64,000 nt of DNA from Ignavibacteria bacterium UBA2333 (GCA_002344895.1 DDUR01000101.1:1-64000), one strand, 5' to 3'; shown: positions 7,758 through 18,070, counted from the stretch's first letter. Translations and numbers: made by a program. The notes: generated by a model from the letters alone, not told the origin.

Positions 7758-10700
7758 TTCCTCACGGATATAGAGAACTTGAAGTCATTGCTTACGGCCA
7801 GGCAAAGAAGGTCGTGCGCGCTGAACGTCTTGTTGATAGTGCACGGGTCATTATCAAGTGTCTCGATGACCATGCCGATACGCTGACACGCGATCGGCTT
7901 CGGAATCATATCCGACTTGCTTCACGACTGAATATCATTGGAATTCCTGCCGTACTTGATGCCCGTGATAGTCACGATGGTTACATCGTGATGGCCGATG
8001 CTGGCCAGGAAACGTTATCAATGCGATTACGAAATGGTCCGCTGCCACTTCTTGACGCATTACGTATTGCCTGCAGAGTTTCAGAAGTGCTCGCAGAACT
8101 GCATACAACGAAGATCATCCACCGAGATGTGGCACCGCAGAACATCATCGTCGACGTGGAAACGGTTGATTCGTCGTTGATAGATCTGGAACTTGCTATA
8201 GCGATGTCTTCTGACGGCACAGCAGATGCAGATGCCTCAGCCGTAGGCACACTTCACTTTATGGCGCCGGAACAAAGCGGACGTATGCATCGGCGTGTTG
8301 ATGCACGATCTGACTTGTACTCACTCGGTGCCGTGCTCTATACAATGATCGCCGGTGATGTTCCCTTCCCGTTCAGTGATGTAGCCGAGATTCTGCACGC
8401 CCACGCAGCCAAACATGCTCGTCGGCTCCGTACGATTGATTCAACCGTACCTCAAATTGTTGATGATGTTGTCGATACACTTCTTCGGAAGGATCCAGAT
8501 GATCGTTATCAACGGGCGTCGGATCTCACAGACGATCTCCGAAGTATCATCGATGCCTTGTCGTCTGGTCAGCCCCTTCCTCGACAACGTCATAAGGGTG
8601 GCCGTCGACGGTTTGTGATTCCAACAGTACTTGCTGGACGTGATCAAGAGATTCAGACGATTACCAATGGTAATACTCCACATTCTCCACCACGTCTTGT
8701 TGTCATTACCGGTCCAACAGGTATAGGAAAGTCAAGTGTCGTTCGTGCTGCCGTTCATCGATTCCGATCTGCCGGACTTCGATGTGGTACTGGTGCCTAC
8801 GACCGTACAGAGCGCGATCAGCCAGCGATTGGCGTAACGAGTGCCTTCAGAGATGTTATCACGCAACTCGCCGAAGCTCCACCTGATGAGATATCAGTAT
8901 GGAAGGATCGACTCAACACGGAACTGCAGGGTGTTGAGGCACTTGTGGTTGGAGGTATCCCGGAGATTACACCGTATCTCTCTCACGTAGCTCCACTCAT
9001 TGACCTGGCCCCACGTGAGGCACAGGCACGTATTCTTCATGTTGTTGAACGCCTTTCAATAGCCCTTTCGCCCCCTGACAAGCCCCTTATCCTGTTTCTT
9101 GAAGACTTGCAATGGGCTGATTCTCTGACGTTTGAACTTCTCGGCCGAATCCTCGAAACAATGTCGTCACATGGTACATGTGTTGTGCTCTCTATACGGA
9201 CGGATGACGACGAGGGGAGGACGGTATCGACATTGCGTGAACTCTGTGAACGCACGCAAATTCAACCTACATACGTTGAACTGGCACCTCTTACGGACTC
9301 AGCCGTTGCCGATATTCTTGCAGCAGCCACGGGTGAAGATGCACAACAGGTAACGTCGCCAGCACGCTTGTTACGTCGGCAATGTGGTGGTAATCCCCTA
9401 GCACTTCGTGAACTTCTGCGACAGAGTGCTGCGTCAGGACACATCGCCTACGACCAAGATCGTGGGACTTGGACGTATGACCTTGATGCGATTGCCCACC
9501 TTGTCCTGGATGAACGGTCGATCTCTTTACTTGAACGTCACGTTCGCGATCTCGACGACAATGTGCGGATGGTTCTCGTGACGGCAACATGTATTGGTCA
9601 GCGATGCTCTGTTGATGTACTCGCAGAGGCGATGAATCTTGATCCTGTCAACGTAGAAACTCTGCTAGGTATTCTCGTTGATGAGGGGCTACTGTATCGG
9701 GTTGATGGAGTAACGTATCATGTCATGCATGATCGTGTCATTGATTCGGCACAATCTACCGTGTCGGCAACGGTTAAGGCCGACATTCATCTTGCCCTAA
9801 TGCGTCGTCTGGAGCACGTATCTGACGACGGTTCAAATCCCGGCCTACTCTTCGAACTTGTTCACCATGGGAATGAAGCACGTTCACGTTTAACGTCGCA
9901 GGATGACATTGTCGCCCTCGCCGAGCGAAATCTCCAAGCCGCTCGCAGAGCACGTCGTTCAACAGCTTTTTCTGCGTGTGCTCACTATGCCGAACAAGCT
10001 TGTCGCATCGTTGGTGTTGGTCATCGTCGCGCCTCGGAGATTGTTCATGCTGCAACTCTTCTCCTTGCTGAAGCAAAAAGTTTTCTTGGAGGTATTGCCG
10101 AAGCACGAATCCTTCTCGAGGATGCACTTGCACGAGCAACGACCAATCATACTCGGTGTGATGTGTTGGAAGCACGTATGACCCTTGAGACAACGTGTGG
10201 ATCGATGTCCGAAGCATTTATCGCAGGAAATGAAGCACTTCGTACACTGAACATCAAGATTCCTCGACGCGCTACAAATGCTAATGTTGGGCTTGTTCTC
10301 CTTCGTTCACAGATTGTCCTTCGTGGACGATCACCATCGACGTTTCTGAACAACGAGGCACGTCCAGATGAACGTGTTGCTCGCGCCATGCGTATACTCG
10401 ACGGAGTCGCTGCGAGTGCATACTATGAGAGCACCCTCATGATTGCCTACATCATGATAGTCCGTGCTACTCTCGCCTTTCGATATGGATTTGATGAGGA
10501 TGGTGTCGATGCTTTTGCAAACTATGCCATGATTCTCACGTTGATGGGAGTTAAGGGGCAAGGGGGCGCCTTTGCCGATGTTGCCCTTCGTCTTGCGGAG
10601 AATCGTGCTTCACCGCGTACACGCGGAGTTGTATTCTTCACACTTGCCGCAACAACGATACACTGGACTCAGCCAGCTGAAGCAACGTTAACCATGACAG

Positions 10701-12778
10701 GACGGGCCTTTGCTGCTTTAACCGAGGTATCAGATGGAACGTTTGCTGGTTATGCCATGGGGCATGAGATACAGGATCAACTGTATCTTGGTTACCCTAT
10801 AGCAGAGATCGCAAAAAAACTTGACGACCGATGGAAGATTGTTCGAAAACTCTTTCCTCTTGAACAAGGCCCGCCACTTGTTGTGTCGTTGTTCAAAACA
10901 CAGTTTGATCGGCTGACGGCTGGACTTCGTGGACAGACGACGGCATCGAATAATCTTGCCGGCGATGGTTTTGACCCCGAATCGTTTGTCGCAGAGTTAA
11001 CAGAAGCACAAAACGCTGCTGGTTTAGCAGAATTCTACTGGAAGGTCTTTTTTGTTGCTGTTCTGGCAGGAGATCATGATTCTGCACAACGTGCAGACAC
11101 ACAGTTATCAAAGTGGATGTTGGGAACAGCCGGTCAGCTCATCTCCATTGATATTGCGCTCTTTCGTGTCATCCTTGCAATACGACATCAGCAACCACCA
11201 GGTGCTCGGATAGTTCAACGGAATTCCCGAATCATCATCAAGGCCGCAAAAGATTCACCGGCATTTGTTTCGCGGGCGATGTTTGTTCGTGGACTTTCTG
11301 AACTGCTGAACAAGAAGTTTGACCATAGCCGTACACTGTTAAATGACGCTTTGCAGATGGCTCGTACAGAGCGCAACAATCTACTCGCTGCAGTTATCGC
11401 TGAGCAGCTCTACGACCTTCACATGAAGGAAGGTGCACAAGATGCTGCTCTGGCCTATCGCGACGTTGCCGTATCTGCCTATGATGCCTTTGGCGCTTCT
11501 GTAGCCGCTGATAGACTTCGTGGAGGAACACGGCAAGAATCAGTTCCGGTACCAAAGGATGTTCGGCATGCAACGTTCATCTCCCACACGACCTACGGCA
11601 CACATACAACATCACATTCATCATCTGTTGTTGACCTCGAACTCATCATGAAGGCATCGGCCTCGATTGCCTCGGAGATCAGACTTGATGGATTGATGAA
11701 GACTTTGTTGACTGTTGTGTTACAGCATGCTGGTGCAGAACGTGTTGTGTTGTTTACGCGGAGTGAGGGTGTTCTCCGTGTTTCAGCAGATGCAGACGCT
11801 GAAGGACGAATGACACTCCTGCGGCCGTCAGATCGAGACACGACGGTGCCATATGTCCGAAGAGCAGTTGCCGAATCAGAACGAAATATTGACCCGATCG
11901 TGGTTGGTGATGCATCGTTAGACGAACCGTATGCGTCCGACGCAGACGTGCTGGAACGACAAGTACGCTCCATTATGGTCCTGCCACTCAAACATGGTGG
12001 TTCATCGTTGGGAGTGTTGTACCTGGAGAATCGTTTAGCTCCCCACGTCTTTACTGAGAGTCGCAGCGGTGTCATCCGATTACTTGTAGAGCACGTTGCC
12101 GTTGCCATGGAGAATGCACGTCTTTACGACGAACAGCAGGAACTCCTTACCGCATCATCACGCTTTGTTCCGGCCGAGTTCCTTGAACGACTTGGAGCAG
12201 CTTCAACACGAGATGTACGAGCGGGAATGGCCGTTCAATTACCACTCACCATTCTCTTTGCCGACATACGACGGTTCACGACGATAAGTGAATCACTTAC
12301 CGCAGGGTCAACCTTTTCACTCTTAAACAGCTACCTTCGAACCGTAGAGCCGATCATTCGTCACCACGATGGTTTTGTTGATAAATATGTTGGTGATGCT
12401 GTGTTGGCTCTCTTCCCTGGTGAACCACTTCAAGCTGTTCGTGCTGCCCTCTCCATGCAGAATGCACTTCGTACTCTCAACGTCTCAGCACGAAATGATG
12501 GTAGTCCGGAGCTTGTTGTTGGCATCGGGATTCACCACGGTGATGTGATCCTTGGTACCGTGGGAACGCAGGACCGAATGGATACAACTGTTATTGGTGA
12601 CACCGTTAACGTTGCTTCCCGATTAGAGGCACTCACAAAAGAACGCGGATTGGACATCATCATCAGTCACGAAGTTGTTGAGCGATGTCCGACGGACAGC
12701 CTTCGAACAACTCCACTTGGAACCGAGACGGTACGCGGCCGCGTCCGTCCAATCACTGTATACGAGTTACATCCATGA
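7754..12778 (+). CDS. giant Ser/Thr kinase - AAA ATPase - helical repeat - GAF - class III nucleotide cyclase
   Basis: 1674 residues. Order: protein kinase fold about 1-275 (Lys35, HRDVAPQN at 123-130, APEQSGRMH); MalT/AAA-type P-loop ATPase from about 300 (GPTGIGKSS near 320, LILFLEDLQWAD); a long TPR-like helical region to about 1290; GAF domain about 1300-1455; and a C-terminal class III nucleotidyl cyclase about 1490-1670 (FADIRRFTT and VGDAVLALF metal aspartates, IGDTVNVASRLE with the transition-state Asn and Arg). The Asp-Thr before VN fits an adenylate cyclase. The usual kinase DFG is replaced by DLE. Fusions of this design occur in large bacterial signalling proteins; ligand and output are unknown. 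It starts ATGA-coupled to the membrane protein and ends ATGA-coupled to the DUF4239 gene. Confidence 0.9.
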   Translation: MIPHGYRELEVIAYGQAKKVVRAERLVDSARVIIKCLDDHADTLTRDRLRNHIRLASRLNIIGIPAVLDARDSHDGYIVMADAGQETLSMRLRNGPLPLLDALRIACRVSEVLAELHTTKIIHRDVAPQNIIVDVETVDSSLIDLELAIAMSSDGTADADASAVGTLHFMAPEQSGRMHRRVDARSDLYSLGAVLYTMIAGDVPFPFSDVAEILHAHAAKHARRLRTIDSTVPQIVDDVVDTLLRKDPDDRYQRASDLTDDLRSIIDALSSGQPLPRQRHKGGRRRFVIPTVLAGRDQEIQTITNGNTPHSPPRLVVITGPTGIGKSSVVRAAVHRFRSAGLRCGTGAYDRTERDQPAIGVTSAFRDVITQLAEAPPDEISVWKDRLNTELQGVEALVVGGIPEITPYLSHVAPLIDLAPREAQARILHVVERLSIALSPPDKPLILFLEDLQWADSLTFELLGRILETMSSHGTCVVLSIRTDDDEGRTVSTLRELCERTQIQPTYVELAPLTDSAVADILAAATGEDAQQVTSPARLLRRQCGGNPLALRELLRQSAASGHIAYDQDRGTWTYDLDAIAHLVLDERSISLLERHVRDLDDNVRMVLVTATCIGQRCSVDVLAEAMNLDPVNVETLLGILVDEGLLYRVDGVTYHVMHDRVIDSAQSTVSATVKADIHLALMRRLEHVSDDGSNPGLLFELVHHGNEARSRLTSQDDIVALAERNLQAARRARRSTAFSACAHYAEQACRIVGVGHRRASEIVHAATLLLAEAKSFLGGIAEARILLEDALARATTNHTRCDVLEARMTLETTCGSMSEAFIAGNEALRTLNIKIPRRATNANVGLVLLRSQIVLRGRSPSTFLNNEARPDERVARAMRILDGVAASAYYESTLMIAYIMIVRATLAFRYGFDEDGVDAFANYAMILTLMGVKGQGGAFADVALRLAENRASPRTRGVVFFTLAATTIHWTQPAEATLTMTGRAFAALTEVSDGTFAGYAMGHEIQDQLYLGYPIAEIAKKLDDRWKIVRKLFPLEQGPPLVVSLFKTQFDRLTAGLRGQTTASNNLAGDGFDPESFVAELTEAQNAAGLAEFYWKVFFVAVLAGDHDSAQRADTQLSKWMLGTAGQLISIDIALFRVILAIRHQQPPGARIVQRNSRIIIKAAKDSPAFVSRAMFVRGLSELLNKKFDHSRTLLNDALQMARTERNNLLAAVIAEQLYDLHMKEGAQDAALAYRDVAVSAYDAFGASVAADRLRGGTRQESVPVPKDVRHATFISHTTYGTHTTSHSSSVVDLELIMKASASIASEIRLDGLMKTLLTVVLQHAGAERVVLFTRSEGVLRVSADADAEGRMTLLRPSDRDTTVPYVRRAVAESERNIDPIVVGDASLDEPYASDADVLERQVRSIMVLPLKHGGSSLGVLYLENRLAPHVFTESRSGVIRLLVEHVAVAMENARLYDEQQELLTASSRFVPAEFLERLGAASTRDVRAGMAVQLPLTILFADIRRFTTISESLTAGSTFSLLNSYLRTVEPIIRHHDGFVDKYVGDAVLALFPGEPLQAVRAALSMQNALRTLNVSARNDGSPELVVGIGIHHGDVILGTVGTQDRMDTTVIGDTVNVASRLEALTKERGLDIIISHEVVERCPTDSLRTTPLGTETVRGRVRPITVYELHP

Positions 12779-13554
12779 CACCACTTGTAATCGTCGTGAT
12801 TTCTACGATGGCCATTGCCACGGTTATGACCATCATTCATGCCTTAATCCGCAAACTAGTTGTTGTTGAGCGGCTTCAGCGACACAACGATGTCACGGCA
12901 GCCGTGTATGCAACCTTTGGTGTACTTTACGCCATCATTCTCGGACTCCTTGTAAGTCATGGTCAGACACGCCGTGACATTGTTGCCGAAGCAGCCGTGC
13001 GTGAATCAGCACTCCTTGTTGACGTTGCACAAGCAGGCCGCGCCTTTGACCGTACGATCTCGGATTCGCTGACGCGAACGTGTCTGCGCTATGCCGAACA
13101 CGTTTATTATGTTGAGTGGCACATGCGGAAGGAAGAACGGGAGAGTCCAAAACGCAGACAACACATCAATGCTATTTGGGATATCACTCGCGTGATTGAA
13201 CCAATTGGATCTCGCCAGGAATCGAGCTACTTCATTCTTCTCGAAATGATGGAATCACTATCGTCGGCTCGTCATATACGACTTGCTGCCGAAGGTGATC
13301 ACATGAGTGCGTTTCTCGAGCTCGTTCTTATCCTTGGTGCCTGTATCACGGTCGTATTCCTCTGGCTCTTTGGAATGGAGCATCACCGTGTCCATCTTGG
13401 ATATACGTGGCTTGTGACGTTTATCGTTGTCCTCGTCCTCGTCCTCATTTTTGCCCTTGACGACCCCATGCGTGCAGGCATCGGTGTGAATCCCGAGCCC
13501 TATGCAAAGGCAGCAGAGGAATTGCGTATGCTGTTATCACTCCCACATCAGTAA
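12775..13554 (+). CDS. DUF4239 membrane protein
   Basis: 259 residues. An N-terminal helix (LVIVVISTMAIATVMTIIHALI), then the family core RHNDVTAAVYATFGVLYAII, an amphipathic region, and two C-terminal helices (LVLILGACITVVFLWLFGM, LVTFIVVLVLVLIFAL). DUF4239 proteins have been likened to bestrophin-type channels; function unproven. The ATG overlaps the cyclase stop as ATGA, suggesting co-regulation and perhaps a channel controlled by the kinase-cyclase. Confidence 0.82.
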   Translation: MTPLVIVVISTMAIATVMTIIHALIRKLVVVERLQRHNDVTAAVYATFGVLYAIILGLLVSHGQTRRDIVAEAAVRESALLVDVAQAGRAFDRTISDSLTRTCLRYAEHVYYVEWHMRKEERESPKRRQHINAIWDITRVIEPIGSRQESSYFILLEMMESLSSARHIRLAAEGDHMSAFLELVLILGACITVVFLWLFGMEHHRVHLGYTWLVTFIVVLVLVLIFALDDPMRAGIGVNPEPYAKAAEELRMLLSLPHQ

Positions 13555-13574
13555 GCCCCATTCGCCCCCTAACC

Positions 13575-14090
13575 ATGGAACGATACCTTGAAGAAGTAGT
13601 CGGCATGGATGAATACGGCGTCGTCCGCAACGACGAAGTACTTCAATCCCTGCTTTGGCGTGCAAGTCACCGGGCACTACTCTTTGCCATGTGGTTGTTT
13701 TTTCCGTGCGGATTTATTTTTCTTCTTGTTGATACCCAGCCATGGAACACTATTGGCATCACACTGTTCTGTGTGGCCATGATTCTTGGTGTGGTACAGG
13801 GAGTCATCTCAAGTTGGATGGGAATTCCCCGCGCCGTAACGGAGCTTGTACGCCGAAAGAACATTTCCCGTGGATCACTCATTCGTTCAGCACTGGGAAG
13901 TGGATTTCGAATGAGTCTCTTCTACGGCATCCTTACGTATGTACTTGAAAGTGCCCCAACGTTTGTGGGGATTCTCACACAGAGTCTCCTCTTTGGAATC
14001 TTTATGGCGGGATTCGACTATGTACGACGTCGAAAAACAGTCGGAGCCGATAAACGTCATAGGGATTCTGACGAAGAGGACAGACCATGA
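13575..14090 (+). CDS. small polytopic membrane protein
   Basis: 171 residues with about four hydrophobic segments (LLFAMWLFFPCGFIFLLV, TIGITLFCVAMILGVVQGVI, a region around GSGFRMSLFYGILTYVL, and FVGILTQSLLFGIFMAGF). No family recognised. It ends in an ATGA overlap with the half-length clpB, so it belongs to the same operon. Confidence 0.7.
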   Translation: MERYLEEVVGMDEYGVVRNDEVLQSLLWRASHRALLFAMWLFFPCGFIFLLVDTQPWNTIGITLFCVAMILGVVQGVISSWMGIPRAVTELVRRKNISRGSLIRSALGSGFRMSLFYGILTYVLESAPTFVGILTQSLLFGIFMAGFDYVRRRKTVGADKRHRDSDEEDRP

Positions 14091-15394
14091 ACTTCAACAA
14101 ACTCACACTTAAGGCTCAGGAAGCCGTTCAGCGCGCCCAAGAAATGGCAACGTCTGCTGATCATCAAGCTCTTGAACCAACCCATGTATTGTCGGCCATG
14201 ATGGCAGACGATCAAGGTATTGTTGTGCCCATTCTTGCCAAGATTGGTGCAAATACGGACTACGTGCGCACCCGACTTGATGAGGCATTACGCACCCTAC
14301 CGAAGATTCAGGGAGTTTCCGGGACGCACCTTTCCAACGAACTGAATAGTGTTTTCCGGGATGCACAAAAGGAAGCACAGACACTCAAGGACGACTTCGT
14401 ATCGACCGAGCATATTCTCCTGGCGATGGCTGAGTCGAAAACAGCCGTTGGTAAAATCCTCAAGGATCAAGGTGTGTCGCGCGACGCGATTCTGAAAGTG
14501 TTAACGGACGTTCGTGGTGGACGTCGGGTTACCGATCAGAATCCTGAGGATAAGTATCAGTCACTCCAACGGTATGCGCGAAATCTCAACGATGAAGCAC
14601 GCCAGGGTAAGATTGACCCGGTGATTGGTCGTGAAGATGAGATTCGACGTGTACTACAGGTCCTATCACGACGCACAAAGAATAACCCTGTCCTTATCGG
14701 CGAACCAGGTGTTGGTAAAACGGCCATTGTTGAAGGTATTGCCCAGCGAATTGTCTCGCAGGATGTTCCTGAGTCACTACGGTCAAAAACAGTCTTTTCT
14801 CTCGACATGGGAGCACTGATTGCCGGCACACAGTTCCGTGGTCAGTTTGAAGAGCGATTAAAAGCTGTTGTTAAAGAAGTTGCCGACAGTAACGGAGAGT
14901 TTATTCTCTTTATCGACGAACTGCATACACTGATTGGAGCTGGTGCAACACAGGGAGCAATGGATGCGGCCAACATTCTGAAACCTGCTTTGGCTCGGGG
15001 TGAACTTCGTGCTATAGGTGCGACTACGTTAGATGAGTATCGACAGCACATTGAAAAAGATCCGGCACTCGAACGCAGATTTCAGAAGGTCTACGTAGCA
15101 GAACCAAGTGTTGATGATACAATCAGTATTCTACGTGGCCTGAAAGATCGGTATGAGGTGCACCATGGTGTGCGCATCACCGATGCAGCAATTGTAGCCG
15201 CAGCGCAGCTGAGCAACCGGTATATCACCGATAGATTCCTTCCTGACAAGGCCATTGACCTTGTTGATGAAGCGGCATCACGACTTCGAATTGAGATTGA
15301 TTCGATGCCGGAAGAGTTGGATACTGTGGAACGACGTATACGACAGCTGGAAATCGAACGTGAAGCATTGTTACGTGAGATTGGGACAGCGTGA
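14087..15394 (+). CDS. clpB: half-length ClpB: N domain and first AAA domain only
   Basis: 435 residues against about 860 for complete ClpB. Residues 1-145 match the Clp N domain (two repeats, STEHILLAMAES). NBD1 follows with Walker A GEPGVGKT near 205, Walker B LFIDELH near 276, GATTLDEYR, the arginine finger in ALERRFQ and sensor-2 LPDKAIDLVDEAASRL. The protein stops just after the start of the middle-domain coiled coil (RRIRQLEIEREAL). The second AAA ring and most of the middle domain are missing, and no remnant is visible before the convergent gene at 15431. It may be a dedicated single-ring AAA protein of this operon or a truncated gene; the clean coupling at its start argues that it is expressed. 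Confidence 0.88.
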   Translation: MNFNKLTLKAQEAVQRAQEMATSADHQALEPTHVLSAMMADDQGIVVPILAKIGANTDYVRTRLDEALRTLPKIQGVSGTHLSNELNSVFRDAQKEAQTLKDDFVSTEHILLAMAESKTAVGKILKDQGVSRDAILKVLTDVRGGRRVTDQNPEDKYQSLQRYARNLNDEARQGKIDPVIGREDEIRRVLQVLSRRTKNNPVLIGEPGVGKTAIVEGIAQRIVSQDVPESLRSKTVFSLDMGALIAGTQFRGQFEERLKAVVKEVADSNGEFILFIDELHTLIGAGATQGAMDAANILKPALARGELRAIGATTLDEYRQHIEKDPALERRFQKVYVAEPSVDDTISILRGLKDRYEVHHGVRITDAAIVAAAQLSNRYITDRFLPDKAIDLVDEAASRLRIEIDSMPEELDTVERRIRQLEIEREALLREIGTA

Positions 15395-15430
15395 CGTCGT
15401 TGTCACCCGGTGATTGAGCACGAGACACGA

Positions 15431-16282
15431 TTAGTCTTCCTTAAAAATCACTCCTCCGCTCCCGTCGTCTTCGTCAGAGGTTGGAACGTTGTCCGCTGGG
15501 ATCGGTTCGGGCGGCCTTGTTTTTCGCGCAGGTTTGCCATCAAGTGAGAACTCAAATCCGAGACCAAGAGCAAATCGGTCTCTTCGGAAAAAGAAATCAT
15601 CAGCAATGGAGAGAATGTCCACTCTCCACGAGAGAACCGGAACCAATCGAACCGATTGAGACAGCGGTATCTCATAAGCAATACCAAACATCGATCTCAT
15701 TCCATATTGAATAAAGAACTGACTCCGATACGTATTCCGCGTGCGTGACGTGGTTCCATCCTCATTCACAAACACACCACGATCTGCAGGTTCAATGAGT
15801 CGTTCCTCCTGAACGTAGGCTGCGTTATTCGTGAATACACCGTCAAGACCTGCCGTAAACCGCAGACGTTCAACAATCTTGACAGAGATGCCGGCACCTA
15901 TTTCAAACGAGCTTAACGATCCGTCAAGAACAAATGCTACAGTGCCCCTACCTTCAGTGCCGTCAATGGAGATCGGCACCGACTCACGTCGTTCAAAGGA
16001 AAACGCATCATATCGATAACCAATGTTGAATTCAAGGAAGCCCCATCCAACAGACTTCTGGAGGCCTAACGTGGCACCGTACGCCTCGCCTGTTCCAAGC
16101 CCCAGGTCACCACAACATGAAACAGTATTGGGAATTCGGGGTACATTCATAGACGAGAACGTATAACCAAGTTCCGGTCGCAACACGAAATACCACGATG
16201 TATCGCTTTGTGCATTCGAAGGAAAACATGCTAGAAGAAACAACCATCCACAACACATCCGTCGTCGAAGACGTTTCGCCAT
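15431..16282 (-). CDS. outer-membrane beta-barrel protein, hypothetical
   Basis: 283 residues. Signal peptide MAKRLRRRMCCGWLFLLACF ending after NAQS. The rest alternates hydrophobic and polar residues with many aromatic strand ends (GWGFLEFNIGYRYD, LRFTAGLDGVF, SVRLVPVLSWRVD, FALGLGFEFSL), typical of a Bacteroidota porin-family barrel. A short acidic C-terminal tail follows the last strand. Function unknown. Convergent with the half-length clpB gene. Confidence 0.7.
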   Translation of the reverse strand: MAKRLRRRMCCGWLFLLACFPSNAQSDTSWYFVLRPELGYTFSSMNVPRIPNTVSCCGDLGLGTGEAYGATLGLQKSVGWGFLEFNIGYRYDAFSFERRESVPISIDGTEGRGTVAFVLDGSLSSFEIGAGISVKIVERLRFTAGLDGVFTNNAAYVQEERLIEPADRGVFVNEDGTTSRTRNTYRSQFFIQYGMRSMFGIAYEIPLSQSVRLVPVLSWRVDILSIADDFFFRRDRFALGLGFEFSLDGKPARKTRPPEPIPADNVPTSDEDDGSGGVIFKED

Positions 16283-16367
16283 ACAAACTCCGCTACATCA
16301 AATCATTGGGAAAGGCGCAAAGGGGGCGCTAAGAGACACATTGCGATCAACACACACTGTACATCTC

Positions 16368-17225
16368 TCATTGTGCCCTTCGTACGGGTACGGAGTCAAT
16401 TCTGTTCAGATTATTCTGACGGAATCGGTATAGACCTTCATTCCTTGTTGTCAGAATGAGTTCTCCGTGGAGCAGTGGACAACCACCACCACGAGATTCA
16501 CGTCGGAAGTTCACGGCATACCGACGCAGTGACACTGCCATGTCTGGCGCTGACGGGTCAGCATGATCACATCCGCGAGTAGCGCCGATAACATAGGTCC
16601 GACGGACTGTATCTGGTAATCCCGGTACAACATCTTGATACAGTACCTTGAGTGTATCAATACGAATGTCGGTGGGATCAACAGCTACCCACTTTCCGAT
16701 TGCAAAACTCTCACCATAGTTCACAGACACAACTGAGCGTCGTACCGTTTTCTGAGCAAATGAATCGATGTACTCGCGGGCAGACCGGAAACGTTTGCTG
16801 ATGACGCCCTGCAATTCATGGGTACCTTCGGGTATATCCGTGACGGCCATTCGTAACAGCGTATAGGTTTGACCCCGGAAGGACCATCGAGCGGAGTCGG
16901 GAGCGTTTATCGTGTCGATCCTAAATCTCACAATGCCTGAAGTAACTGTATCTCCACGTGAAAGAGTGTAGAGTGTGCCCGAAGGGATGTTACCTACCAA
17001 TGGTTCTTCAAAAACTATCGTCGGCTTCCATGCTTCCACTTGTTGTGCGAAGGTTGGTGGTACCTCATATCCTGAATCAACGGGACCTTTGGTGCAGGAA
17101 ACGACGAATACAAATAGGACACACTGCACGAAACGTTGAACGGTGACGTATGGACGCCCATAGAGATATGGCTGTGTTTCTTCGCATGTTTCGTGGGCGA
17201 ATGCTGGCTTTATGTCATACATCAT
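16368..17225 (-). CDS. putative lipoprotein, paralogue of the gene at 17222
   Basis: 285 residues. A hydrophobic stretch ending in VFVVSC looks like a lipobox with Cys44, but it follows an unusually long polar N-terminus if the ATG at 17225 is used; no better start is visible. The body shares a pattern with the next gene: FAQQVEAWKP versus FAEQVTAWNP, SFAIGKWVAVDPTDIRIDTL versus SLAIGKWVPIDPSEHFIDTL, and MAVSLRRYAVNF versus MNMSLRRYAVNF. A tandem duplication is clear. Function unknown, envelope-located. ATGA overlap with the gene upstream. Confidence 0.65.
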   Translation of the reverse strand: MMYDIKPAFAHETCEETQPYLYGRPYVTVQRFVQCVLFVFVVSCTKGPVDSGYEVPPTFAQQVEAWKPTIVFEEPLVGNIPSGTLYTLSRGDTVTSGIVRFRIDTINAPDSARWSFRGQTYTLLRMAVTDIPEGTHELQGVISKRFRSAREYIDSFAQKTVRRSVVSVNYGESFAIGKWVAVDPTDIRIDTLKVLYQDVVPGLPDTVRRTYVIGATRGCDHADPSAPDMAVSLRRYAVNFRRESRGGGCPLLHGELILTTRNEGLYRFRQNNLNRIDSVPVRRAQ

Positions 17226-18004
17226 TCAACTCTCCGAACAAATATTGACTGAACACCACCCGAACCTGAAAAAATAAATCGATACTCTCCTTCATCACGG
17301 TTAAATAGCGCGAGTTCTCCAACAACATCTTGACAATCCAATGTCGTAGCAAGTCGTTCAAAGTTCACAGCATATCGTCGAAGTGACATGTTCATTTCCT
17401 TTCGCAAATATGTCGTATCACATCCCTTCGTAGCGCCGAGCACAAAGTTCCGTAGGATACTATCCTGTGTTCCAGGGATAACACCCATGTAGATGACTCG
17501 CAGCGTATCGATAAAATGCTCTGAAGGATCTATCGGCACCCATTTGCCGATGGCAAGACTGTGACTTTCATCAAGTGATACAAATGTTCGTTGTAGCCTT
17601 CGTTCAACAACTGTGTCAATGTTCTCACGATTTGAGATAAAACGCTTGCGTACTACAGCGTGTACTTCATTGGTGCCGAACGGAACATCTCTAAACGTTG
17701 CACTCAATTCAGTGCTTGTTGTTTTACCGATACTCCAAATGATAGAATCCGCAACATTTTCGCTATCGATTTGGAACCGAACTATTTGCCTACAAATAGT
17801 ATCACCAGGTGTATCTCTGAAGAACCTACGAGAGATATTTGAAGGTCTAGCTGGTTCAACAACAATAATCCTCGGATTCCACGCAGTTACCTGTTCAGCA
17901 AATGTCGGTAGCGGAGATGGCGGAGGAGGAGTGACGGGGTCGTCCTTGCAAGAGACAAGGATTAGTGCCAGACATGTAAGTACACCAAACACAATCCGAA
18001 TCAT
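17222..18004 (-). CDS. putative lipoprotein, paralogue of the gene at 16368
   Basis: 260 residues from the ATG at 18004: MIRIVFGVLTCLALILVSC is a clean lipoprotein signal with Cys19, followed by a proline linker. The frame continues upstream to 18100 but the signal fixes the start. The body is homologous to the gene at 16368. Such proteins are probably anchored in an envelope membrane; no enzymatic motif is visible. Confidence 0.72.
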   Translation of the reverse strand: MIRIVFGVLTCLALILVSCKDDPVTPPPPSPLPTFAEQVTAWNPRIIVVEPARPSNISRRFFRDTPGDTICRQIVRFQIDSENVADSIIWSIGKTTSTELSATFRDVPFGTNEVHAVVRKRFISNRENIDTVVERRLQRTFVSLDESHSLAIGKWVPIDPSEHFIDTLRVIYMGVIPGTQDSILRNFVLGATKGCDTTYLRKEMNMSLRRYAVNFERLATTLDCQDVVGELALFNRDEGEYRFIFSGSGGVQSIFVRRVE

Positions 18005-18070
18005 ACAATTCCCGTAAATACGACGTAGATGATAATCAGAAGAATATATGAAAAAGAACCTAACTACCGA

